Origin: Skeletonema tropicum
Lineage: Eukaryota; Bacillariophyta; Thalassiosirophyceae; Thalassiosirales; Thalassiosiraceae
Direction of reading: 5' to 3'
Assembly (NCBI GenBank): GCA_037178625.1
Contig: JAWZXG010000030.1
Coordinates: 141,642-205,641 of the forward strand
Length of the DNA stretch: 64,000 nucleotides
In this document: positions 44,341 through 59,300 of the stretch, in pieces
How the letters are laid out: each line of letters opens with the position of its first letter
Position numbering within the stretch: position 1 is the first letter of the stretch
Translations under genes and position numbers: made by a program
Notes under the pieces: generated by a model
What the model saw: only the letters and a program-made list of their open reading frames with translations
What the model was told of the DNA's origin: nothing
Databases searched by the model: none

Positions 44341-47300
44341 GTGACAATCTTCATATTCGAATCTATCGACTTCTTCTCATCATTGCTGCTGTATCACCTC
44401 CATCGGAAGAGGGGTTGTTCGGAGTACTTCTACTTATATAATAGCGAGGATCAGATCGATAAATAAATACAAAATTAATCAGATTAGATATCTACACGAG
44501 TATAATCTGGACCTGCTTAGGTACAATGTTGATTGTTATTCATCAGATGTTGTTGTTGTTGTTGTTGCTGCTGCTGTTGACTCGTTTGATAATTATAATT
44601 ATTTGGTTTCACATCAACGCTGTGTAGTTGTGGAGAGGAGCGCGAGACATTATTTGGAGAACTGCCGGCCATATCCATATCACTTTTATCATTTCGCTGC
44701 GGGTGCGGGCTTTTGGTTGTTGCAGTTGTCGCAACCGTGTGATCGAGAAGAGCCTGAGCCTGAGATGAGTAGGACGAACATGTTGTCGGCGGATGCATTG
44801 CAATAATTTGTGCGTGTTGACAAGAAGGGTTTATCTAGAGATCAGCGCAGTGAATGAACAATGCACAATGCAATGCTAAAATGGCGAACTCGATGGGCCT
44901 GCGTGTAGGTATATGAGTAGGTCGATTGCCAGGGAATGGAGGGTGACAATCTTCATATTCGAATCTATCGACTTCTTCTCATCATTGCTGCTGTATCACC
45001 TCCATCGGAAGAGGAGTTGTTCGAAGTACTTCTACTTATATAATAGCGAGGATCAGATTGCATGGTGAGACAAACGTTATGAATTTCACCCTTGATGATT
45101 TTTGTAGCATTGCGTGATATATAATGATGATTGTTATTCGTCAGATGTTGTTGTTGTTGTTGCTGCTGCTGTTGACTCGTTTGATAATTATAATTATTTG
45201 GTTTCACATCAACGCTGTGTAGTTGTGGAGAGGAGCGCGAGACATTATTTGGAGAACTGCCGGCCATATCCATATCACTTTTATCATTTCGCTGCGGGTG
45301 CGGGCTTTTGGTTGTTGCAGTTGTCGCAACCGTGTGATCGAGAAGAGCCTGAGCCTGAGATGAGTAGGACGAACATGTTGTCGGCGGATGCATTGCAATA
45401 ATTTGTGCGTGTTGACAAGAAGGGTTTATCTAGAGATCAGCGCAGTGAATGAACAATGCACAATGCAATGCTAAAATGGCGAACTCGATGGGCCTGCGTG
45501 TAGGTATATGAGTAGGTCGATTGCCAGGGAATGGAGGGTGACAATCTTCATATTCGAATCTATCGACTTCTTCTCATCATTGCTGCTGTATCACCTCCAT
45601 CGGAAGAGGAGTTGTTCGAAGTACTTCTACTTATATAATAGCGAGGATCAGATCGCATGGTGAGACAAACGTTATGAATTTCACCCTTGATGATTTTTGT
45701 AGCATTGCGTGATATATAATGATGATTGTTATTCGTCAGATGTTGTTGTTGTTGTTGCTGCTGCTGTTGACTCGTTTGATAATTATAATTATTTGGTTTC
45801 ACATCAACGCTGTGTAGTTGTGGAGAGGAGCGCGAGACATTATTTGGAGAACTGCCGGCCATATCCATATCACTTTTATCATTTCGCTGCGGGTGCGGGC
45901 TTTTGGTTGTTGCAGTTGTCGCAACCGTGTGATCGAGAAGAGCCTGAGCCTGAGATGAGTAGGACGAACATGTTGTCGGCGGATGCATTGCAATAATTTG
46001 TGCGTGTTGACAAGAAGGGTTTATCTAGAGATCAGCGCAGTGAATGAACAATGCACAATGCAATGCTAAAATGGCGAACTCGATGGGCCTGCGTGTAGGT
46101 ATATGAGTAGGTCGATTGCCAGGGAATGGAGGGTGACAATCTTCATATTCGAATCTATCGACTTCTTCTCATCATTGCTGCTGTATCACCTCCATCGGAA
46201 GAGGAGTTGTTCGAAGTACTTCTACTTATATAATAGCGAGGATCAGATCGCATGGTGAGACAAACGTTATGAATTTCACCCTTGATGATTTTTGTAGCAT
46301 TGCGTGATATATAATGATGATTGTTATTCGTCAGATGTTGTTGTTGTTGTTGCTGCTGCTGTTGACTCGTTTGATAATTATAATTATTTGGTTTCACATC
46401 AACGCTGTGTAGTTGTGGAGAGGAGCGCGAGACATTATTTGGAGAACTGCCGGCCATATCCATATCACTTTTATCATTTCGCTGCGGGTGCGGGCTTTTG
46501 GTTGTTGCAGTTGTCGCAACCGTGTGATCGAGAAGAGCCTGAGCCTGAGATGAGTAGGACGAACATGTTGTCGGCGGATGCATTGCAATAATTTGTGCGT
46601 GTTGACAAGAAGGGTTTATCTAGAGATCAGCGCAGTGAATGAACAATGCACAATGCAATGCTAAAATGGCGAACTCGATGGGCCTGCGTGTAGGTATATG
46701 AGTAGGTCGATTGCCAGGGAATGGAGGGTGACAATCTTCATATTCGAATCTATCGACTTCTTCTCATCATTGCTGCTGTATCACCTCCATCGGAAGAGGA
46801 GTTGTTCGAAGTACTTCTACTTATATAATAGCGAGGATCAGATCGCATGGTGAGACAAACGTTATGAATTTCACCCTTGATGATTTTTGTAGCATTGCGT
46901 GATATATAATGATGATTGTTATTCGTCAGATGTTGTTGTTGTTGTTGCTGCTGCTGTTGACTCGTTTGATAATTATAATTATTTGGTTTCACATCAACGC
47001 TGTGTAGTTGTGGAGAGGAGCGCGAGACATTATTTGGAGAACTGCCGGCCATATCCATATCACTTTTATCATTTCGCTGCGGGTGCGGGCTTTTGGTTGT
47101 TGCAGTTGTCGCAACCGTGTGATCGAGAAGAGCCTGAGCCTGAGATGAGTAGGACGAACATGTTGTCGGCGGATGCATTGCAATAATTTGTGCGTGTTGA
47201 CAAGAAGGGTTTATCTAGAGATCAGCGCAGTGAATGAACAATGCACAATGCAATGCTAAAATGGCGAACTCGATGGGCCTGCGTGTAGGTATATGAGTAG

Positions 47301-50300
47301 GTCGATTGCCAGGGAATGGAGGGTGACAATCTTCATATTCGAATCTATCGACTTCTTCTCATCATTGCTGCTGTATCACCTCCATCGGAAGAGGAGTTGT
47401 TCGAAGTACTTCTACTTATATAATAGCGAGGATCAGATCGCATGGTGAGACAAACGTTATGAATTTCACCCTTGATGATTTTTGTAGCATTGCGTGATAT
47501 ATAATGATGATTGTTATTCGTCAGATGTTGTTGTTGTTGTTGCTGCTGCTGTTGACTCGTTTGATAATTATAATTATTTGGTTTCACATCAACGCTGTGT
47601 AGTTGTGGAGAGGAGCGCGAGACATTATTTGGAGAACTGCCGGCCATATCCATATCACTTTTATCATTTCGCTGCGGGTGCGGGCTTTTGGTTGTTGCAG
47701 TTGTCGCAACCGTGTGATCGAGAAGAGCCTGAGCCTGAGATGAGTAGGACGAACATGTTGTCGGCGGATGCATTGCAATAATTTGTGCGTGTTGACAAGA
47801 AGGGTTTATCTAGAGATCAGCGCAGTGAATGAACAATGCACAATGCAATGCTAAAATGGCGAACTCGATGGGCCTGCGTGTAGGTATATGAGTAGGTCGA
47901 TTGCCAGGGAATGGAGGGTGACAATCTTCATATTCGAATCTATCGACTTCTTCTCATCATTGCTGCTGTATCACCTCCATCGGAAGAGGAGTTGTTCGAA
48001 GTACTTCTACTTATATAATAGCGAGGATCAGATCGCATGGTGAGACAAACGTTATGAATTTCACCCTTGATGATTTTTGTAGCATTGCGTGATATATAAT
48101 GATGATTGTTATTCGTCAGATGTTGTTGTTGTTGTTGCTGCTGCTGTTGACTCGTTTGATAATTATAATTATTTGGTTTCACATCAACGCTGTGTAGTTG
48201 TGGAGAGGAGCGCGAGACATTATTTGGAGAACTGCCGGCCATATCCATATCACTTTTATCATTTCGCTGCGGGTGCGGGCTTTTGGTTGTTGCAGTTGTC
48301 GCAACCGTGTGATCGAGAAGAGCCTGAGCCTGAGATGAGTAGGACGAACATGTTGTCGGCGGATGCATTGCAATAATTTGTGCGTGTTGACAAGAAGGGT
48401 TTATCTAGAGATCAGCGCAGTGAATGAACAATGCACAATGCAATGCTAAAATGGCGAACTCGATGGGCCTGCGTGTAGGTATATGAGTAGGTCGATTGCC
48501 AGGGAATGGAGGGTGACAATCTTCATATTCGAATCTATCGACTTCTTCTCATCATTGCTGCTGTATCACCTCCATCGGAAGAGGAGTTGTTCGAAGTACT
48601 TCTACTTATATAATAGCGAGGATCAGATCGCATGGTGAGACAAACGTTATGAATTTCACCCTTGATGATTTTTGTAGCATTGCGTGATATATAATGATGA
48701 TTGTTATTCGTCAGATGTTGTTGTTGTTGTTGCTGCTGCTGTTGACTCGTTTGATAATTATAATTATTTGGTTTCACATCAACGCTGTGTAGTTGTGGAG
48801 AGGAGCGCGAGACATTATTTGGAGAACTGCCGGCCATATCCATATCACTTTTATCATTTCGCTGCGGGTGCGGGCTTTTGGTTGTTGCAGTTGTCGCAAC
48901 CGTGTGATCGAGAAGAGCCTGAGCCTGAGATGAGTAGGACGAACATGTTGTCGGCGGATGCATTGCAATAATTTGTGCGTGTTGACAAGAAGGGTTTATC
49001 TAGAGATCAGCGCAGTGAATGAACAATGCACAATGCAATGCTAAAATGGCGAACTCGATGGGCCTGCGTGTAGGTATATGAGTAGGTCGATTGCCAGGGA
49101 ATGGAGGGTGACAATCTTCATATTCGAATCTATCGACTTCTTCTCATCATTGCTGCTGTATCACCTCCATCGGAAGAGGAGTTGTTCGAAGTACTTCTAC
49201 TTATATAATAGCGAGGATCAGATTCGCATGGTGAGACAAACGTTATGAATTTCACCCTTGATGATTTTTGTAGCATTGCGTGATATATAATGATGATTGT
49301 TATTCGTCAGATGTTGTTGTTGTTGTTGCTGCTGCTGTTGACTCGTTTGATAATTATAATTATTTGGTTTCACATCAACGCTGTGTAGTTGTGGAGAGGA
49401 GCGCGAGACATTATTTGGAGAACTGCCGGCCATATCCATATCACTTTTATCATTTCGCTGCGGGTGCGGGCTTTTGGTTGTTGCAGTTGTCGCAACCGTG
49501 TGATCGAGAAGAGCCTGAGCCTGAGATGAGTAGGACGAACATGTTGTCGGCGGATGCATTGCAATAATTTGTGCGTGTTGACAAGAAGGGTTTATCTAGA
49601 GATCAGCGCAGTGAATGAACAATGCACAATGCAATGCTAAAATGGCGAACTCGATGGGCCTGCGTGTAGGTATATGAGTAGGTCGATTGCCAGGGAATGG
49701 AGGGTGACAATCTTCATATTCGAATCTATCGACTTCTTCTCATCATTGCTGCTGTATCACCTCCATCGGAAGAGGAGTTGTTCGAAGTACTTCTACTTAT
49801 ATAATAGCGAGGATCAGATTGCATGGTGAGACAAACGTTATGAATTTCACCCTTGATGATTTTTGTAGCATTGCGTGATATATAATGATGATTGTTATTC
49901 GTCAGATGTTGTTGTTGTTGTTGCTGCTGCTGTTGACTCGTTTGATAATTATAATTATTTGGTTTCACATCAACGCTGTGTAGTTGTGGAGAGGAGCGCG
50001 AGACATTATTTGGAGAACTGCCGGCCATATCCATATCACTTTTATCATTTCGCTGCGGGTGCGGGCTTTTGGTTGTTGCAGTTGTCGCAACCGTGTGATC
50101 GAGAAGAGCCTGAGCCTGAGATGAGTAGGACGAACATGTTGTCGGCGGATGCATTGCAATAATTTGTGCGTGTTGACAAGAAGGGTTTATCTAGAGATCA
50201 GCGCAGTGAATGAACAATGCACAATGCAATGCTAAAATGGCGAACTCGATGGGCCTGCGTGTAGGTATATGAGTAGGTCGATTGCCAGGGAATGGAGGGT

Positions 50301-53300
50301 GACAATCTTCATATTCGAATCTATCGACTTCTTCTCATCATTGCTGCTGTATCACCTCCATCGGAAGAGGAGTTGTTCGAAGTACTTCTACTTATATAAT
50401 AGCGAGGATCAGATCGCATGGTGAGACAAACGTTATGAATTTCACCCTTGATGATTTTTGTAGCATTGCGTGATATATAATGATGATTGTTATTCGTCAG
50501 ATGTTGTTGTTGTTGTTGCTGCTGCTGTTGACTCGTTTGATAATTATAATTATTTGGTTTCACATCAACGCTGTGTAGTTGTGGAGAGGAGCGCGAGACA
50601 TTATTTGGAGAACTGCCGGCCATATCCATATCACTTTTATCATTTCGCTGCGGGTGCGGGCTTTTGGTTGTTGCAGTTGTCGCAACCGTGTGATCGAGAA
50701 GAGCCTGAGCCTGAGATGAGTAGGACGAACATGTTGTCGGCGGATGCATTGCAATAATTTGTGCGTGTTGACAAGAAGGGTTTATCTAGAGATCAGCGCA
50801 GTGAATGAACAATGCACAATGCAATGCTAAAATGGCGAACTCGATGGGCCTGCGTGTAGGTATATGAGTAGGTCGATTGCCAGGGAATGGAGGGTGACAA
50901 TCTTCATATTCGAATCTATCGACTTCTTCTCATCATTGCTGCTGTATCACCTCCATCGGAAGAGGAGTTGTTCGAAGTACTTCTACTTATATAATAGCGA
51001 GGATCAGATCGCATGGTGAGACAAACGTTATGAATTTCACCCTTGATGATTTTTGTAGCATTGCGTGATATATAATGATGATTGTTATTCGTCAGATGTT
51101 GTTGTTGTTGTTGCTGCTGCTGTTGACTCGTTTGATAATTATAATTATTTGGTTTCACATCAACGCTGTGTAGTTGTGGAGAGGAGCGCGAGACATTATT
51201 TGGAGAACTGCCGGCCATATCCATATCACTTTTATCATTTCGCTGCGGGTGCGGGCTTTTGGTTGTTGCAGTTGTCGCAACCGTGTGATCGAGAAGAGCC
51301 TGAGCCTGAGATGAGTAGGACGAACATGTTGTCGGCGGATGCATTGCAATAATTTGTGCGTGTTGACAAGAAGGGTTTATCTAGAGATCAGCGCAGTGAA
51401 TGAACAATGCACAATGCAATGCTAAAATGGCGAACTCGATGGGCCTGCGTGTAGGTATATGAGTAGGTCGATTGCCAGGGAATGGAGGGTGACAATCTTC
51501 ATATTCGAATCTATCGACTTCTTCTCATCATTGCTGCTGTATCACCTCCATCGGAAGAGGAGTTGTTCGAAGTACTTCTACTTATATAATAGCGAGGATC
51601 AGATCGCATGGTGAGACAAACGTTATGAATTTCACCCTTGATGATTTTTGTAGCATTGCGTGATATATAATGATGATTGTTATTCGTCAGATGTTGTTGT
51701 TGTTGTTGCTGCTGCTGTTGACTCGTTTGATAATTATAATTATTTGGTTTCACATCAACGCTGTGTAGTTGTGGAGAGGAGCGCGAGACATTATTTGGAG
51801 AACTGCCGGCCATATCCATATCACTTTTATCATTTCGCTGCGGGTGCGGGCTTTTGGTTGTTGCAGTTGTCGCAACCGTGTGATCGAGAAGAGCCTGAGC
51901 CTGAGATGAGTAGGACGAACATGTTGTCGGCGGATGCATTGCAATAATTTGTGCGTGTTGACAAGAAGGGTTTATCTAGAGATCAGCGCAGTGAATGAAC
52001 AATGCACAATGCAATGCTAAAATGGCGAACTCGATGGGCCTGCGTGTAGGTATATGAGTAGGTCGATTGCCAGGGAATGGAGGGTGACAATCTTCATATT
52101 CGAATCTATCGACTTCTTCTCATCATTGCTGCTGTATCACCTCCATCGGAAGAGGAGTTGTTCGAAGTACTTCTACTTATATAATAGCGAGGATCAGATC
52201 GCATGGTGAGACAAACGTTATGAATTTCACCCTTGATGATTTTTGTAGCATTGCGTGATATATAATGATGATTGTTATTCGTCAGATGTTGTTGTTGTTG
52301 TTGCTGCTGCTGTTGACTCGTTTGATAATTATAATTATTTGGTTTCACATCAACGCTGTGTAGTTGTGGAGAGGAGCGCGAGACATTATTTGGAGAACTG
52401 CCGGCCATATCCATATCACTTTTATCATTTCGCTGCGGGTGCGGGCTTTTGGTTGTTGCAGTTGTCGCAACCGTGTGATCGAGAAGAGCCTGAGCCTGAG
52501 ATGAGTAGGACGAACATGTTGTCGGCGGATGCATTGCAATAATTTGTGCGTGTTGACAAGAAGGGTTTATCTAGAGATCAGCGCAGTGAATGAACAATGC
52601 ACAATGCAATGCTAAAATGGCGAACTCGATGGGCCTGCGTGTAGGTATATGAGTAGGTCGATTGCCAGGGAATGGAGGGTGACAATCTTCATATTCGAAT
52701 CTATCGACTTCTTCTCATCATTGCTGCTGTATCACCTCCATCGGAAGAGGAGTTGTTCGAAGTACTTCTACTTATATAATAGCGAGGATCAGATTGCATG
52801 GTGAGACAAACGTTATGAATTTCACCCTTGATGATTTTTGTAGCATTGCGTGATATATAATGATGATTGTTATTCGTCAGATGTTGTTGTTGTTGTTGCT
52901 GCTGCTGTTGACTCGTTTGATAATTATAATTATTTGGTTTCACATCAACGCTGTGTAGTTGTGGAGAGGAGCGCGAGACATCATTTGGAGAACTGCCGGC
53001 CATATCCATATCACTTTTATCATTTCGCTGCGGGTGCGGGCTTTTGGTTGTTGCAGTTGTCGCAACCGTGTGATCGAGAAGAGCCTGAGCCTGAGATGAG
53101 TAGGACGAACATGTTGTCGGCGGATGCATTGCAATAATTTGTGCGTGTTGACAAGAAGGGTTTATCTAGAGATCAGCGCAGTGAATGAACAATGCACAAT
53201 GCAATGCTAAAATGGCGAACTCGATGGGCCTGCGTGTAGGTATATGAGTAGGTCGATTGCCAGGGAATGGAGGGTGACAATCTTCATATTCGAATCTATC

Positions 53301-56300
53301 GACTTCTTCTCATCATTGCTGCTGTATCACCTCCATCGGAAGAGGAGTTGTTCGAAGTACTTCTACTTATATAATAGCGAGGATCAGATCGCATGGTGAG
53401 ACAAACGTTATGAATTTCACCCTTGATGATTTTTGTAGCATTGCGTGATATATAATGATGATTGTTATTCGTCAGATGTTGTTGTTGTTGTTGTTGCTGC
53501 TGCTGTTGACTCGTTTGATAATTATAATTATTTGGTTTCACATCAACGCTGTGTAGTTGTGGAGAGGAGCGCGAGACATTATTTGGAGAACTGCCGGCCA
53601 TATCCATATCACTTTTATCATTTCGCTGCGGGTGCGGGCTTTTGGTTGTTGCAGTTGTCGCAACCGTGTGATCGAGAAGAGCCTGAGCCTGAGATGAGTA
53701 GGACGAACATGTTGTCGGCGGATGCATTGCAATAATTTGTGCGTGTTGACAAGAAGGGTTTATCTAGAGATCAGCGCAGTGAATGAACAATGCACAATGC
53801 AATGCTAAAATGGCGAACTCGATGGGCCTGCGTGTAGGTATATGAGTAGGTCGATTGCCAGGGAATGGAGGGTGACAATCTTCATATTCGAATCTATCGA
53901 CTTCTTCTCATCATTGCTGCTGTATCACCTCCATCGGAAGAGGAGTTCTTCGAGAGGAGTTACTTCTACTTATATAATAGCGAGGATCAGATTCGCATGG
54001 TGAGACAAACGTTATGAATTTCACCCTTGATGATTTTTGTAGCATTGCGTGATATATAATGATGATTGTTATTCGTCAGATGTTGTTGTTGTTGTTGCTG
54101 CTGCTGTTGACTCGTTTGATAATTATAATTATTTGGTTTCACATCAACGCTGTGTAGTTGTGGAGAGGAGCGCGAGACATCATTTGGAGAACTGCCGGCC
54201 ATATCCATATCACTTTTATCATTTCGCTGCGGGTGCGGGCTTTTGGTTGTTGCAGTTGTCGCAACCGTGTGATCGAGAAGAGCCTGAGCCTGAGATGAGT
54301 AGGACGAACATGTTGTCGGCGGATGCATTGCAATAATTTGTGCGTGTTGACAAGAAGGGTTTATCTAGAGATCAGCGCAGTGAATGAACAATGCACAATG
54401 CAATGCTAAAATGGCGAACTCGATGGGCCTGCGTGTAGGTATATGAGTAGGTCGATTGCCAGGGAATGGAGGGTGACAATCTTCATATTCGAATCTATCG
54501 ACTTCTTCTCATCATTGCTGCTGTATCACCTCCATCGGAAGAGGAGTTGTTCGAAGTACTTCTACTTATATAATAGCGAGGATCAGATTCGCATGGTGAG
54601 ACAAACGTTATGAATTTCACCCTTGATGATTTTTGTAGCATTGCGTGATATATAATGATGATTGTTATTCGTCAGATGTTGTTGTTGTTGTTGCTGCTGC
54701 TGTTGACTCGTTTGATAATTATAATTATTTGGTTTCACATCAACGCTGTGTAGTTGTGGAGAGGAGCGCGAGACATTATTTGGAGAACTGCCGGCCATAT
54801 CCATATCACTTTTATCATTTCGCTGCGGGTGCGGGCTTTTGGTTGTTGCAGTTGTCGCAACCGTGTGATCGAGAAGAGCCTGAGCCTGAGATGAGTAGGA
54901 CGAACATGTTGTCGGCGGATGCATTGCAATAATTTGTGCGTGTTGACAAGAAGGGTTTATCTAGAGATCAGCGCAGTGAATGAACAATGCACAATGCAAT
55001 GCTAAAATGGCGAACTCGATGGGCCTGCGTGTAGGTATATGAGTAGGTCGATTGCCAGGGAATGGAGGGTGACAATCTTCATATTCGAATCTATCGACTT
55101 CTTCTCATCATTGCTGCTGTATCACCTCCATCGGAAGAGGAGTTGTTCGAAGTACTTCTACTTATATAATAGCGAGGATCAGATTGCATGGTGAGACAAA
55201 CGTTATGAATTTCACCCTTGATGATTTTTGTAGCATTGCGTGATATATAATGATGATTGTTATTCGTCAGATGTTGTTGTTGTTGTTGCTGCTGCTGTTG
55301 ACTCGTTTGATAATTATAATTATTTGGTTTCACATCAACGCTGTGTAGTTGTGGAGAGGAGCGCGAGACATTATTTGGAGAACTGCCGGCCATATCCATA
55401 TCACTTTTATCATTTCGCTGCGGGTGCGGGCTTTTGGTTGTTGCAGTTGTCGCAACCGTGTGATCGAGAAGAGCCTGAGCCTGAGATGAGTAGGACGAAC
55501 ATGTTGTCGGCGGATGCATTGCAATAATTTGTGCGTGTTGACAAGAAGGGTTTATCTAGAGATCAGCGCAGTGAATGAACAATGCACAATGCAATGCTAA
55601 AATGGCGAACTCGATGGGCCTGCGTGTAGGTATATGAGTAGGTCGATTGCCAGGGAATGGAGGGTGACAATCTTCATATTCGAATCTATCGACTTCTTCT
55701 CATCATTGCTGCTGTATCACCTCCATCGGAAGAGGAGTTGTTCGAAGTACTTCTACTTATATAATAGCGAGGATCAGATCGCATGGTGAGACAAACGTTA
55801 TGAATTTCACCCTTGATGATTTTTGTAGCATTGCGTGATATATAATGATGATTGTTATTCGTCAGATGTTGTTGTTGTTGTTGCTGCTGCTGTTGACTCG
55901 TTTGATAATTATAATTATTTGGTTTCACATCAACGCTGTGTAGTTGTGGAGAGGAGCGCGAGACATTATTTGGAGAACTGCCGGCCATATCCATATCACT
56001 TTTATCATTTCGCTGCGGGTGCGGGCTTTTGGTTGTTGCAGTTGTCGCAACCGTGTGATCGAGAAGAGCCTGAGCCTGAGATGAGTAGGACGAACATGTT
56101 GTCGGCGGATGCATTGCAATAATTTGTGCGTGTTGACAAGAAGGGTTTATCTAGAGATCAGCGCAGTGAATGAACAATGCACAATGCAATGCTAAAATGG
56201 CGAACTCGATGGGCCTGCGTGTAGGTATATGAGTAGGTCGATTGCCAGGGAATGGAGGGTGACAATCTTCATATTCGAATCTATCGACTTCTTCTCATCA

Positions 56301-59300
56301 TTGCTGCTGTATCACCTCCATCGGAAGAGGAGTTGTTCGAAGTACTTCTACTTATATAATAGCGAGGATCAGATCGCATGGTGAGACAAACGTTATGAAT
56401 TTCACCCTTGATGATTTTTGTAGCATTGCGTGATATATAATGATGATTGTTATTCGTCAGATGTTGTTGTTGTTGTTGCTGCTGCTGTTGACTCGTTTGA
56501 TAATTATAATTATTTGGTTTCACATCAACGCTGTGTAGTTGTGGAGAGGAGCGCGAGACATTATTTGGAGAACTGCCGGCCATATCCATATCACTTTTAT
56601 CATTTCGCTGCGGGTGCGGGCTTTTGGTTGTTGCAGTTGTCGCAACCGTGTGATCGAGAAGAGCCTGAGCCTGAGATGAGTAGGACGAACATGTTGTCGG
56701 CGGATGCATTGCAATAATTTGTGCGTGTTGACAAGAAGGGTTTATCTAGAGATCAGCGCAGTGAATGAACAATGCACAATGCAATGCTAAAATGGCGAAC
56801 TCGATGGGCCTGCGTGTAGGTATATGAGTAGGTCGATTGCCAGGGAATGGAGGGTGACAATCTTCATATTCGAATCTATCGACTTCTTCTCATCATTGCT
56901 GCTGTATCACCTCCATCGGAAGAGGAGTTGTTCGAAGTACTTCTACTTATATAATAGCGAGGATCAGATTCGCATGGTGAGACAAACGTTATGAATTTCA
57001 CCCTTGATGATTTTTGTAGCATTGCGTGATATATAATGATGATTGTTATTCGTCAGATGTTGTTGTTGTTGTTGCTGCTGCTGTTGACTCGTTTGATAAT
57101 TATAATTATTTGGTTTCACATCAACGCTGTGTAGTTGTGGAGAGGAGCGCGAGACATCATTTGGAGAACTGCCGGCCATATCCATATCACTTTTATCATT
57201 TCGCTGCGGGTGCGGGCTTTTGGTTGTTGCAGTTGTCGCAACCGTGTGATCGAGAAGAGCCTGAGCCTGAGATGAGTAGGACGAACATGTTGTCGGCGGA
57301 TGCATTGCAATAATTTGTGCGTGTTGACAAGAAGGGTTTATCTAGAGATCAGCGCAGTGAATGAACAATGCACAATGCAATGCTAAAATGGCGAACTCGA
57401 TGGGCCTGCGTGTAGGTATATGAGTAGGTCGATTGCCAGGGAATGGAGGGTGACAATCTTCATATTCGAATCTATCGACTTCTTCTCATCATTGCTGCTG
57501 TATCACCTCCATCGGAAGAGGAGTTGTTCGAAGTACTTCTACTTATATAATAGCGAGGATCAGATCGCATGGTGAGACAAACGTTATGAATTTCACCCTT
57601 GATGATTTTTGTAGCATTGCGTGATATATAATGATGATTGTTATTCGTCAGATGTTGTTGTTGTTGTTGCTGCTGCTGTTGACTCGTTTGATAATTATAA
57701 TTATTTGGTTTCACATCAACGCTGTGTAGTTGTGGAGAGGAGCGCGAGACATTATTTGGAGAACTGCCGGCCATATCCATATCACTTTTATCATTTCGCT
57801 GCGGGTGCGGGCTTTTGGTTGTTGCAGTTGTCGCAACCGTGTGATCGAGAAGAGCCTGAGCCTGAGATGAGTAGGACGAACATGTTGTCGGCGGATGCAT
57901 TGCAATAATTTGTGCGTGTTGACAAGAAGGGTTTATCTAGAGATCAGCGCAGTGAATGAACAATGCACAATGCAATGCTAAAATGGCGAACTCGATGGGC
58001 CTGCGTGTAGGTATATGAGTAGGTCGATTGCCAGGGAATGGAGGGTGACAATCTTCATATTCGAATCTATCGACTTCTTCTCATCATTGCTGCTGTATCA
58101 CCTCCATCGGAAGAGGAGTTGTTCGAAGTACTTCTACTTATATAATAGCGAGGATCAGATCGCATGGTGAGACAAACGTTATGAATTTCACCCTTGATGA
58201 TTTTTGTAGCATTGCGTGATATATAATGATGATTGTTATTCGTCAGATGTTGTTGTTGTTGTTGCTGCTGCTGTTGACTCGTTTGATAATTATAATTATT
58301 TGGTTTCACATCAACGCTGTGTAGTTGTGGAGAGGAGCGCGAGACATTATTTGGAGAACTGCCGGCCATATCCATATCACTTTTATCATTTCGCTGCGGG
58401 TGCGGGCTTTTGGTTGTTGCAGTTGTCGCAACCGTGTGATCGAGAAGAGCCTGAGCCTGAGATGAGTAGGACGAACATGTTGTCGGCGGATGCATTGCAA
58501 TAATTTGTGCGTGTTGACAAGAAGGGTTTATCTAGAGATCAGCGCAGTGAATGAACAATGCACAATGCAATGCTAAAATGGCGAACTCGATGGGCCTGCG
58601 TGTAGGTATATGAGTAGGTCGATTGCCAGGGAATGGAGGGTGACAATCTTCATATTCGAATCTATCGACTTCTTCTCATCATTGCTGCGTTATCACCTCC
58701 ATCGGAAGAGGAGTTGTTCGAAGTACTTCTACTTATATAATAGCGAGGATCAGATCGCATGGTGAGACAAACGTTATGAATTTCACCCTTGATGATTTTT
58801 GTAGCATTGCGTGATATATAATGATGATTGTTATTCGTCAGATGTTGTTGTTGTTGTTGCTGCTGCTGTTGACTCGTTTGATAATTATAATTATTTGGTT
58901 TCACATCAACGCTGTGTAGTTGTGGAGAGGAGCGCGAGACATTATTTGGAGAACTGCCGGCCATATCCATATCACTTTTATCATTTCGCTGCGGGTGCGG
59001 GCTTTTGGTTGTTGCAGTTGTCGCAACCGTGTGATCGAGAAGAGCCTGAGCCTGAGATGAGTAGGACGAACATGTTGTCGGCGGATGCATTGCAATAATT
59101 TGTGCGTGTTGACAAGAAGGGTTTATCTAGAGATCAGCGCAGTGAATGAACAATGCACAATGCAATGCTAAAATGGCGAACTCGATGGGCCTGCGTGTAG
59201 GTATATGAGTAGGTCGATTGCCAGGGAATGGAGGGTGACAATCTTCATATTCGAATCTATCGACTTCTTCTCATCATTGCTGCTGTATCACCTCCATCGG